Shown here piece after piece: positions 27,021 to 34,132 of a stretch of DNA of 64,000 nt. The stretch covers positions 8,161,501 through 8,225,500 of the forward strand of contig NZ_JALRMO010000001.1 of the NCBI RefSeq assembly GCF_023276405.1, given 5' to 3'. Numbering within the stretch: the first letter of the stretch is position 1; the number at the start of each line of letters is the position of its first letter. A program made the position numbers and the translations under genes. The notes below the pieces were generated by a model. That model ran no database searches, was not told the origin of the DNA, and saw only the letters and a list, made by a program, of their open reading frames with translations. This stretch comes from Paenibacillus hamazuiensis. Its GTDB lineage: Bacteria; Bacillota; Bacilli; Paenibacillales; NBRC-103111.

Positions 27021-27572
27021 TCACTGTGCGGCCGCGACTTCGGACGCGAGTTTCCCGGTCAGTTCGATAAACTTTCGGACCGCGCTCGCGACTCTCTGCT
27101 TCATCCCTTCGTCCGCCGGGGCTCCATCCGGACCGAAGCTGTTGTACCCGGCTCCGATAGAAATCCATTCCGGGCTGTTGACCCCATGCAGGTTGCGCAC
27201 GATGGTTTGCAGGTGCGTAAGCGAGCTGACACCTACCGGGCCGCCGGCAGCGCTGACGGAAAGCACCGTCTTGCCCGAAACCAGCTCCGGATTCATGTAA
27301 TCGAGCGCGTTTTTCAGCACTCCCGAAATGGAGCCGTGATATTCCGGGCTTGCGAGAACGAGGCCGTCCGCGCCTTGAACCGCTTCGAGCAAACGCCGGG
27401 CGTTCGGGTGAAAGTCCCAGTTGTCGGGAGTAAAGAGCGGCAGCTGCAGCTCGTACAGATCGACGAAAGTGACCGGGATGTTTTGGGATTTCAGCTGGGA
27501 TTCGATATAGCGAAGAAGAGTTGTGCTTACAGCGTCCTTGCGGTTGCTTCCTGCGATCAATGCGATTTTCAT
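27021..27572 (-). CDS. NADPH-dependent FMN reductase family protein
   Basis: A 183-residue flavodoxin-fold reductase. It starts with the FMN-phosphate loop KIALIAGSNRKDAVSTTLL (residues 2-20) and has the SPEYHGSISGVLKNALDYM motif (about residues 75-93), typical of SsuE/azoreductase-like enzymes. These reduce FMN, quinones or azo compounds with NAD(P)H. AAGGCGG precedes the ATG. The gene is divergent from the ArsR-SRPBCC gene at 27805, with two operator-like palindromes between them, so both may be under that regulator. Confidence 0.85.
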   Translation of the reverse strand: MKIALIAGSNRKDAVSTTLLRYIESQLKSQNIPVTFVDLYELQLPLFTPDNWDFHPNARRLLEAVQGADGLVLASPEYHGSISGVLKNALDYMNPELVSGKTVLSVSAAGGPVGVSSLTHLQTIVRNLHGVNSPEWISIGAGYNSFGPDGAPADEGMKQRVASAVRKFIELTGKLASEVAAAQ

Positions 27573-27712
27573 GGTTATATTCCGCCTTTCTGAATGTATA
27601 GTAGAGTTTTTTAATAAAAGTAATGTCGTGCTTGCCGGTAAAAATTATTTTCACCTCCGGGTATGTTCTGCAATGCCGCCGGCTGACAAAACAGATTCGG
27701 TTGTGTTAATAT

Positions 27713-27755
27713 GTGACTGTGTGGTCACGTTTATAATACGTTACTTTTTGGTAAC
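27713..27755. promoter_or_regulatory. Paired operator palindromes flanking a -10 box (ArsR-SRPBCC / FMN reductase)
   Basis: GTGAC-N6-GTCAC (27713-27728) and GTTAC-N6-GTAAC (27740-27755) have the same 5-6-5 geometry, with centres 27 bases apart. TATAAT at 27732-27737 sits between them. A dimer on either site would cover the promoter, which fits autorepression by the ArsR-type protein. Confidence 0.55.
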
Positions 27756-27804
27756 ACGTCAAGGGGCAGGAACAAAAAAATTTAAAATTGAAGGAGGTGA
27801 TTCG

Positions 27805-28566
27805 ATGGATAACGAAATATTTAAAGCGCTGGCCGACCCGAGCCGCCGTACGCTGCTGGACTATCTTCACGCATCGGACGGGCGGACGCTGAGCAACCTG
27901 TGTATCCCTTTGCATATGACCAGGTTCGGCGTGATGAAGCACCTTCATATATTGGAGGAAGCCGGGCTCGTCGCAACGAGAAAAATCGGCAGGGAAAAAC
28001 TGCATTATTTGAATTCAGTGCCGATACGCCAAATATACGACCGATGGGTCAGCAAATACGCCGAACCATGGGCCATCGGGTTAACATCGCTGAAAAACGA
28101 TTTGGAGAGTGAGACGAATATGGAGAATAAACCTCGTCATGTCAACCGTATTGCCATCAAAGCGACTCCCGAACAAGTATGGCAGGCCATCACCGATCCG
28201 GTCAAAACCTCGAAGTTTTGGTTCAATTGCGCGGTCCGGTCCGATTGGGAACCGGGGTCCGCTTTCGAACTATGGGGCCCGGAGGGGAAAAAGCGGGTGG
28301 AAGGTTCGATTCTTGGCATCGACCCTCCGCATAAGCTCGTTTTGAGCTGGCAGTATTTGAGCTTCCCGGAAGCCGCCGGCGACGCACCTTCGCGTGTCAC
28401 GTGGGAAATCGCCGCTCACGGCGACTTTGCCGGCGTCACCCTGGTTACCGTCGTACATGAGGATTTCGAGCAAGCCATGAATTCCGCGAATATATTGGAA
28501 AACGGCGTGCCGATTATTCTCTCGGGCCTCAAAACGCTGCTTGAAACCGGGTCCGCGCTTACTTAG
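27805..28566 (+). CDS. ArsR-type winged-helix regulator fused to an SRPBCC (AHSA1-like) domain
   Basis: A 253-residue fusion. Residues about 1-95 form an ArsR winged helix (FKALADPSRRTLLDYLHASD, then MTRFGVMKHLHILEEAGLVA). Residues about 108-250 form an SRPBCC/AHSA1-like domain (AIKATPEQVWQAITDPVKTS, VLSWQYLSFPEA). The ArsR part lacks the usual metal-binding Cys pair, so the ligand is more likely a hydrophobic molecule held in the SRPBCC pocket. AAGGAGGTGA precedes the ATG. Two palindromes cover its promoter, and the FMN reductase gene is divergent. The role may be sensing an aromatic or lipid-like compound (inference). Confidence 0.85.
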   Translation: MDNEIFKALADPSRRTLLDYLHASDGRTLSNLCIPLHMTRFGVMKHLHILEEAGLVATRKIGREKLHYLNSVPIRQIYDRWVSKYAEPWAIGLTSLKNDLESETNMENKPRHVNRIAIKATPEQVWQAITDPVKTSKFWFNCAVRSDWEPGSAFELWGPEGKKRVEGSILGIDPPHKLVLSWQYLSFPEAAGDAPSRVTWEIAAHGDFAGVTLVTVVHEDFEQAMNSANILENGVPIILSGLKTLLETGSALT

Positions 28567-28584
28567 AAAGGTTTAATGAGGAGG

Positions 28585-28872
28585 GTCCGAGGCAGTCGGG
28601 AGCTCGTAAGGGAACGCTCCCAAAGTAAAGCGTGACCGGCACCAATTCGGCAGAAGCCGAATCGAGCCGGACAAACGCGAGCCCGAGGCAGCCGGGAGCT
28701 CGTAAGGGATCGCTCCCAAAGTAAAGCGTGTCCGGCATAGGATTTTGGCCAAACAGCCCAAAATCCATGCCGGACAAACGCGAACTAGCAGCGAGCATGA
28801 ACTCCCTTCGGGCGGGTCCAGGGCGCCCGAGCGCCTGGGGTCCCCCCGGTGGGGGGATTTAGGGGGGCGCCG
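28585..28872. repeat. Multi-hairpin repeat array, copy 2
   Basis: Two units about 96 bases apart start with CGAGGCAG (28588 and 28684). Each has GGGAGCTCGTAAGGGA, an AAAGTAAAGCGTG box and a hairpin. Unit 1 has AATTCGGC/GCCGAAT with GCCGG closing; unit 2 has GTCCGGCAT and GGATTTTGG arms with complements at 28757-28775. The second is followed by ACGCGAACTAG and the same GC-rich tail as copy 1 (GGTCCAGGGC, CCCGAGCGCCTGGGG, then CCCCCCGGTGGGGGG, then ATTTAGGGGGGCGC). It ends directly at the alkA stop codon. Confidence 0.8.
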
Positions 28873-28874
28873 CC

Positions 28875-29840
28875 TCAATACAGCACCCGCCACAAATAAA
28901 ACGTGGCATAAGCCTCCCAGCCGCTCCACGCTTTCGACAGCCGGCGGAGCTCCTCGATCGTCGGTTTGTTTTCGCGGCCGAGGACGTGCTTGACCGCATT
29001 GTGCAGACCGACGTCGTGAATCGGAAACGCATCCGGGAACCGCAGGCAGCGCATCGATACGTAATGCGCCGTCCAAGGACCGATGCCGCGGATGCTGACG
29101 AGCTGCTTAAGCGCAGTTTCGTGATCGCCGGAGCGCATCAGCTTCTCCTTGGACAACGTGCCTTCGGCCATGAGCCGGGCCACGCCGATCAAATATTCGG
29201 ACTTGCGGGAGGTCATCTGCATGCCGGCCATATCGTCCGGGGACAGCGCGGCGATTCGCTCCGGCGAAGGAAACCGCCAGTAGATATGGCCGCCGGAGCG
29301 GATGCTGTCCCCGAACGCTTCGACGAACCGCCTTTTTAACGTGTAGGCGAACGGCAAATTGATCTGCTGGCCGATAATTCCCCAGCACAAAGCTTCGAAC
29401 AAGTCCGGAATCCCCATCAGCCGCAGGCCGTAAAACCGGTCCACCGTCTCTTTCAGCAAAAGATCCTGCCGCCCCTGTTCGTAAAACGGGACCAAATCCG
29501 TGTCCAAATCGAACCAATGCCATATGTAGCGGGACACCGCCGAACGTACCCTTTCCGGCCACACGATATCGTCCGGAAAACGGACGAGCAGGACTCCTTC
29601 CTCTTCGCCGCTAATCTCAATGAGCGGCTGCCCGTCGCCCAGCGGGACGAGTTTGTATATCTTTCCATCCTCTATCCGGTACATGCACTCGGCGGGCGAG
29701 CGCGCCAAATAGTTCAGGTTTTCGCGAAAGCGGAATTCCCGCGGAACCGCGATCCTGAGCGGATTTGTCGCTTTCGGGGACCCCGCGGGCTGGTTCGCTT
29801 CCGCCGCGCGCGGCGCCGCAGGCGATTGTTGCTTTGGCAT
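28875..29840 (-). CDS. alkA: DNA-3-methyladenine glycosylase II (AlkA)
   Basis: A 321-residue base-excision glycosylase that removes alkylated purines from DNA. Residues about 30-130 match the AlkA N-terminal domain. About 140-300 form the helix-hairpin-helix GPD domain, with ALCWGIIGQQINLPFAYTLK and the hairpin LVSIRGIGPWTAHYVSMRCL. The catalytic Asp follows in DAFPIHDVGLHNAV. GGAGAGG lies before the ATG. The gene is divergent from adaA-adaB-oxygenase, so the four genes form one alkylation-damage response locus. The first 25 residues are a low-complexity Ala/Pro stretch not needed for the fold. Confidence 0.9.
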   Translation of the reverse strand: MPKQQSPAAPRAAEANQPAGSPKATNPLRIAVPREFRFRENLNYLARSPAECMYRIEDGKIYKLVPLGDGQPLIEISGEEEGVLLVRFPDDIVWPERVRSAVSRYIWHWFDLDTDLVPFYEQGRQDLLLKETVDRFYGLRLMGIPDLFEALCWGIIGQQINLPFAYTLKRRFVEAFGDSIRSGGHIYWRFPSPERIAALSPDDMAGMQMTSRKSEYLIGVARLMAEGTLSKEKLMRSGDHETALKQLVSIRGIGPWTAHYVSMRCLRFPDAFPIHDVGLHNAVKHVLGRENKPTIEELRRLSKAWSGWEAYATFYLWRVLY

Positions 29841-29934
29841 TTCTATCCTCTCCGTTTCTTTTTCGGGTATAGGTAAGTTTTAGCACAACCAAGCTGTCCG
29901 TGCTTTCGTAATCTTGCTTTTCCATTCCGGAAAT

Positions 29935-29964
29935 ATTACATTTTACCGCGATTCGGGATATATT
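29935..29964 (+). promoter_or_regulatory. Candidate promoter of the adaA operon
   Basis: ATTACA (29935-29940) and TATATT (29959-29964) are separated by 18 bases. A start near 29971 would give a leader of about 30 bases. The 160-base divergent region up to alkA probably also holds the AdaA-binding site, which I could not pick out. Confidence 0.35.
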
Positions 29965-30000
29965 GAGGAGGATAGCGGATTTGGAGGTGGAGCGCAACCG

Positions 30001-30585
30001 ATGGAAACGATAAACGATGAGATGTGGAGGGCGATCGTGGAAAACGACGCGTCCTATGACGGCAAGTTTTATTATGCGGTGAAAACGACCGGCATCGTAT
30101 GCCGGCCGTCCTGCAAATCGCGCATTCCGAACAAAGAGCACGTGCGAATATTCGCGGATGTCCGGCAGGCGCTGAAGGAGCAGTTCCGTCCGTGCAAACG
30201 GTGCAAGCCGGGCGGAGAGCTTTTGCCGGATGAGGAATGGGTGCAGCAAATGGTCCGCTGGATCGATGAACATTTTGCCGAAAATATTACGCTGCAGCTG
30301 CTCGCCGACCATTTTCACAGCAGCCCGTACCACCTGCACCGGACGTTCAAACGGATCCGGGGCGTGACGCCGGCGGAATATATTTTGCAGGTAAGGATGC
30401 GGCAGGCGAAACGCGAGCTGCGGACGACGGACAAAACGGTGACGGACATCGCCGCTTCGGTCGGCATTCCGAGCGCCGCGCATTTTGCGACGCTGTTTCA
30501 AAAAACGGCTGGCTGCACGCCGACACAATATCGCCGGACGAGCCGGGAAAGCGGAGGTTCGGCGGAAGGGGGAATTTTATCATGA
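30001..30585 (+). CDS. adaA: AdaA: methylphosphotriester-DNA methyltransferase and AraC-type activator
   Basis: A 194-residue protein with an N-terminal Ada zinc domain (residues about 5-80). The four cysteines are in CRPSCKSR and PCKRCKPG; the first is the expected methyl acceptor. An AraC-type double helix-turn-helix follows (about 90-185; ITLQLLADHFHSSPYHLHRT, TVTDIAASVGIPSAAHFATL). Methylation of the zinc-bound Cys turns it into an activator of the repair genes. The start at 30001 is preferred over 29914 because GGAGGTGGAG precedes it and the Ada domain begins there. Its TGA overlaps the ATG of adaB (ATGA). Confidence 0.9.
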   Translation: METINDEMWRAIVENDASYDGKFYYAVKTTGIVCRPSCKSRIPNKEHVRIFADVRQALKEQFRPCKRCKPGGELLPDEEWVQQMVRWIDEHFAENITLQLLADHFHSSPYHLHRTFKRIRGVTPAEYILQVRMRQAKRELRTTDKTVTDIAASVGIPSAAHFATLFQKTAGCTPTQYRRTSRESGGSAEGGILS

Positions 30586-31130
30586 AGGAAAAGAATATGA
30601 TCTATTGGTCGCATTTTGTGCACAGGGATTGGAAAATATATATGGCGGCGACAGAAAAAGGACTGGCCTTCGTCGGCTCGCAAAACGGTCCGTTTGAAGA
30701 GCTGGCGGAGTGGGCGGAAAAATGTCGGCCAGGCTGCACGCTGCTATGTGACGAGCCCAGGCTGGAAGCTTACGGCCGGCGGCTGGCCGAATATTTCGAC
30801 GGCGTTCAGGAGGTATCGGCACTCCCGGTCGATGTGCAGGGAACGCCGTTTCAACGCGACGTATGGGAGGCGCTCCGTTCGATACCGTACGGAGAGACGC
30901 GGTCGTACTCGGACATCGCGGAGCAGATCGGCAAATCTTCCGCCGTTCGCGCAGTGGCTGCGGCGATCGGCGCCAATCCGGTATTGATCGAAATTCCATG
31001 CCACCGGGTCGTCGGCAAAAACGGGAAGCTGACCGGATACCGCGGCGGACTGGACATGAAGGCGCGGCTGCTTCAGCTTGAAGCGCAGCGGGAAGCCGCT
31101 TTCGTTCCGGCAGGGGTCGGAAGCCGATGA
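30582..31130 (+). CDS. adaB: AdaB/Ogt: methylated-DNA-protein-cysteine methyltransferase
   Basis: A 182-residue suicide repair protein that takes methyl groups from O6-methylguanine. The C-terminal domain has FQRDVWEALRSIPYGETRSY, then IPCHRVVGKNGKLTGYRGGL; Cys140 in PCHRV is the acceptor. It overlaps adaA by four bases upstream and the oxygenase gene by four bases downstream, so the three are translationally coupled. Confidence 0.93.
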   Translation: MKEKNMIYWSHFVHRDWKIYMAATEKGLAFVGSQNGPFEELAEWAEKCRPGCTLLCDEPRLEAYGRRLAEYFDGVQEVSALPVDVQGTPFQRDVWEALRSIPYGETRSYSDIAEQIGKSSAVRAVAAAIGANPVLIEIPCHRVVGKNGKLTGYRGGLDMKARLLQLEAQREAAFVPAGVGSR

Positions 31131-31837
31131 ACAGCATTGCCGAACGTATAGCCGCCATGGACTGGCAAGCTCTGCACCGTTCGCTGAGCGAGAGAGGCTT
31201 TGCCAAGCTGCCCGCCTTACTCCAAGCGGAAGAATGCCGGGAGCTCATCGCCATGTACGACGAGGCGCCGCTGTTTCGCACCCGGATCGATATGCGCCGA
31301 TACCGTTTTGGCGAAGGGGAATACCAATACTTCGCCGACCCGCTGCCGTTCCTCGTTCAGCAGCTGCGCATGCATCTGTACCCGGAGCTGGCGGCCGCGG
31401 CGAATGCCTGGCTGCGGCTGCTCGGAAAAGAAGAGATGTACCCGCCCGAATTGGAGTCGTTTCTCGCCGAATGCGCCAGGTACGAACAGACCCGTGCGAC
31501 GCCGCTGCTTTTGAAGTATGAACAAGGCGGCTACAACTGCCTGCACCAGGATTTGTACGGCGATATCTATTTCCCGTTCCAGGTTGTGTTCGCCCTGAAC
31601 CGGCGGGAGGTGGATTACACCGGAGGCGAGTTTCTGCTCGTCGAGCAGCGGCCGCGGGCGCAGTCCCGGGGGCATGCCATCGCCCTGGAGCAGGGCGAAG
31701 GGGTGATTTTTCCGACGCAGCATCGGCCCGTAGCGGGAACGCGCGGGTATTACCGGGCGACGCTGCGCCACGGTGTGAGCGAGATTACGGGCGGGAGAAG
31801 ATTCAGCCTCGGTGTTATTTTTCACAATGCCCGGTAA
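31127..31837 (+). CDS. 2-oxoglutarate/Fe(II) oxygenase, nucleic-acid-repair type (Oxygenase-NA-like)
   Basis: A 236-residue oxygenase. The iron-binding triad reads His140 and Asp142 (CLHQDLYGD) and His215 (ATLRHGVSEI). The 2-oxoglutarate-binding Arg is probably in GGRRFSLGVIFH. It resembles the Oxygenase-NA group of Iyer and Aravind, predicted to act on alkylated nucleic acids, rather than classical AlkB. Its four-base overlap with adaB supports a repair role, probably oxidative dealkylation. I am less sure of the exact subfamily than of the 2OG fold. Confidence 0.78.
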   Translation: MNSIAERIAAMDWQALHRSLSERGFAKLPALLQAEECRELIAMYDEAPLFRTRIDMRRYRFGEGEYQYFADPLPFLVQQLRMHLYPELAAAANAWLRLLGKEEMYPPELESFLAECARYEQTRATPLLLKYEQGGYNCLHQDLYGDIYFPFQVVFALNRREVDYTGGEFLLVEQRPRAQSRGHAIALEQGEGVIFPTQHRPVAGTRGYYRATLRHGVSEITGGRRFSLGVIFHNAR

Positions 31838-32004
31838 TGGACGGTTTCAGCCTATGGAAATGACAGAAACCGGATATTGACAAAACCGGAAAACCGCCCT
31901 ACATTTGCAGGTAGAAGGACGGGAAGCGGCGGCTTGCCGGGAACCCCGGCTTTGCCTGAATGCAAACGTTTTCCTAACCTCGCAAACGGAAGGGGAGATT
32001 GGCT

Positions 32005-33186
32005 TTGACAGCTCAAGGAACGGGATTGGCCAAATTTTGGGGTTACCGGCGGCCGGACGGCCGCGTCGGCATTCGCAATCATGTGCTCATTTTGCCGACG
32101 ATTACTTGCGCCACGCAGGCGGCGAAGCAAATTACGGAGCTCGTTGCCGGCACCGTCAGCTTCATCCACCAGCACGGCTGCGCCCAGGTGGGCGTCGATT
32201 ACGAGCAGACGTTCCGCACCTACGCCGGCATGGGGCTGAACCCGAACGTGTACGGCGTCGTCGTGCTCGGCCTCGGCTGTGAAACGCACCAGGCGCGCAG
32301 CGTCGCCGGCGAAATCGCCAAGAGCGGCAAACCGGTCGAGGTCGTGTCGATCCAGGACCACGGCGGCACGCTGCAGGCGATCGCCCAAGGGGCGCGCATC
32401 GCTGCGCAAATGGTGCAGGACGCGTCCGCGCTCCTGCGGGAAGAGTGCGATTTCGCCGAGCTGATCGTCGGCACCGAATGCGGCGGCTCCGACGCCTGCT
32501 CCGGCTTGTCGGCGAATCCGGCGGTCGGCTATGTCAGCGACCGCATCGTCGACAGCGGCGGCACGTCGATCCTCGCCGAGACGACCGAGCTGATCGGCGC
32601 GGAGCATCTGCTCGCGAACCGGGCCGTGGACGACCACGTCGCGAAGCGCGTGTACGAGGTGATCGGCGCGATGGAGAAACGCGCGTTCGCGATGGGCGTC
32701 GACATCCGCACGGGCAATCCGAGCCCGGGCAACGTCAAGGGCGGTCTGACGACGCTGGAGGAGAAGTCGCTCGGTGCGGCGAACAAGGCGGGCAGCCGCC
32801 CGCTGCAGGAGCTGATCGATTACGCTCAGATGCCGTCGCGCAAAGGGCTTGTCTGGATGGATACGCCCGGACACGACATCGAACAGCTGACCGGCATGGT
32901 CGCCGGCGGCGCGCAGATCGTGCTGTTCACGACCGGGCGCGGAACGCCGACCGGATCGCCGATCGCGCCGGTGATCAAGATTTCGACGAATTCGGCGATT
33001 TTTGAGAAAATGCGCGACAACATCGACGTCAACGCCGGAACGATCATCGAAGGGACGGAAACGATCGCCCAGGTCGGCGAGCGCATTTTCGCGGAAATCG
33101 GGCGCGTTTGCTCCGGCAAGCTGACGAAAGCGGAGGTGCTGAAGCAGCACGACTTCGGTATTTGGCGCATCGGTCCGACGTTTTGA
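32005..33186 (+). CDS. UxaA-family dehydratase/lyase, large subunit alone
   Basis: A 393-residue protein of the UxaA/GarD/SuyB C-terminal domain family (altronate or galactarate dehydratase, sulfolactate sulfo-lyase large subunit). Markers are YRRPDGRVGIRNHVLILPT at the N-terminus, HQHGCAQVGVD, GLGCETHQA, GTECGGSDACSGLSANPAVG and GTPTGSPIAPVIKISTN. The conserved cysteines probably hold iron. The small SAF-domain subunit or fused SAF domain usual in this family is not encoded next to it. The start is taken as TTG at 32005 because AAGGGGAG lies 7 bases upstream. The substrate is undetermined: a sugar acid or sulfonate. Confidence 0.82.
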   Translation: MTAQGTGLAKFWGYRRPDGRVGIRNHVLILPTITCATQAAKQITELVAGTVSFIHQHGCAQVGVDYEQTFRTYAGMGLNPNVYGVVVLGLGCETHQARSVAGEIAKSGKPVEVVSIQDHGGTLQAIAQGARIAAQMVQDASALLREECDFAELIVGTECGGSDACSGLSANPAVGYVSDRIVDSGGTSILAETTELIGAEHLLANRAVDDHVAKRVYEVIGAMEKRAFAMGVDIRTGNPSPGNVKGGLTTLEEKSLGAANKAGSRPLQELIDYAQMPSRKGLVWMDTPGHDIEQLTGMVAGGAQIVLFTTGRGTPTGSPIAPVIKISTNSAIFEKMRDNIDVNAGTIIEGTETIAQVGERIFAEIGRVCSGKLTKAEVLKQHDFGIWRIGPTF

Positions 33187-33257
33187 ACGGAAGCGGGCTG
33201 CAGTATGGATAAGCAGGATGCGGCGGTTTGTCCGCATCATCGGTGACGATCGACTAG

Positions 33258-33290
33258 ACCCGGGGAACTGCCTCGGGTTTTTTTGTTTTT
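33258..33290 (+). terminator. Rho-independent terminator of the UxaA-family gene
   Basis: ACCCGGGG and CCTCGGGT pair around AACTG and are followed by TTTTTTTGTTTTT. Confidence 0.85.
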
Positions 33291-33387
33291 CAAAGAAGGT
33301 CCTACAATCAGGTCATTCCAAGTTAGCAATTCAGAAGAAATCCAAGATTTACTTACATGCTATGATTGAAAAAAAAGGAGTTGATCA

Positions 33388-33810
33388 ATGATGTCGGTAA
33401 AACTTACCCCTTATTTCAATATGGAGGGGAATGCAAAGGAAGCTATTCAATTTTACGAGCAAGCCATAGGCGCCGAAGTCCTCTCCATCATCACTTACGG
33501 AGAAATGCCGGAAATGCCTAATACTTTCACCGACGATTTAAAAAATTTTGTGGCGCACGCCAAGCTGCGGGTAGGAGAATCGGAACTCATGTTTTCGGAT
33601 GCTCCAAGCGGTTCGCCGATTCCCAAGGGGAAGCAGGTCACCATCTGCATTACTACCGACAGCGTGGAAAAATCAAAACGATTTTTTGAAGCATTGCGGC
33701 AAGACGGTCAAGTTAATATGCCGTTTGAAGAAACCGAATTCAGCCCGGGTTTTGGCGATGTAACCGACAAATTCGGCGTAACCTTTCAAATTTATACTGA
33801 AATCGCTTGA
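33388..33810 (+). CDS. PhnB/YjdN-like VOC-superfamily protein
   Basis: A 140-residue glyoxalase-fold protein. It has the PhnB-type beginning TPYFNMEGNAKEAIQFYEQA and ends with GFGDVTDKFGVTFQIYTE. Members bind small molecules and are often annotated as 3-demethylubiquinone methyltransferase-like, without proven activity. AAAGGAG lies 7 bases before the ATG. It is a single gene between terminators. Confidence 0.85.
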   Translation: MMSVKLTPYFNMEGNAKEAIQFYEQAIGAEVLSIITYGEMPEMPNTFTDDLKNFVAHAKLRVGESELMFSDAPSGSPIPKGKQVTICITTDSVEKSKRFFEALRQDGQVNMPFEETEFSPGFGDVTDKFGVTFQIYTEIA

Positions 33811-33920
33811 CGCTCCTTGCCGAACAACTTTTGTATGATTTTTCAGATACAATAGTTGGGACTGACGCAAAAAGATAACTTATATCTGAATTCACACGTA
33901 GAATCGTCGCACTATAACTG

Positions 33921-33961
33921 CCTGTCTGAGAAGGGACTTCCCTTTTCAGGCAGGTTTTTTT
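33921..33961 (+). terminator. Rho-independent terminator after the PhnB-like gene
   Basis: CCTGTCTGAGAAGGG and CCCTTTTCAGGCAGG pair at 13 of 15 positions around a four-base loop, followed by seven T residues. Confidence 0.85.
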
Positions 33962-34044
33962 GCATGCAAACGATTACTTCTACATTCTCTCTTAAACATT
34001 GAAAAAATTTACAAAAACAACATATTTTCTTTCTATTAAAAATA

Positions 34045-34074
34045 TTGAACATTAAACTATTAATGGCGTATAGT
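34045..34074 (+). promoter_or_regulatory. Candidate sigma-A promoter of the secreted-enzyme operon
   Basis: TTGAAC (34045-34050) and TATAGT (34069-34074) have an 18-base spacer in AT-rich sequence, about 60 bases before the GTG start at 34133. Confidence 0.5.
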
Positions 34075-34132
34075 ACCTCAAAGACAGATAAACAAAAATA
34101 AACCAACATTCTGTCAGGAGGGAGAGAAAATA

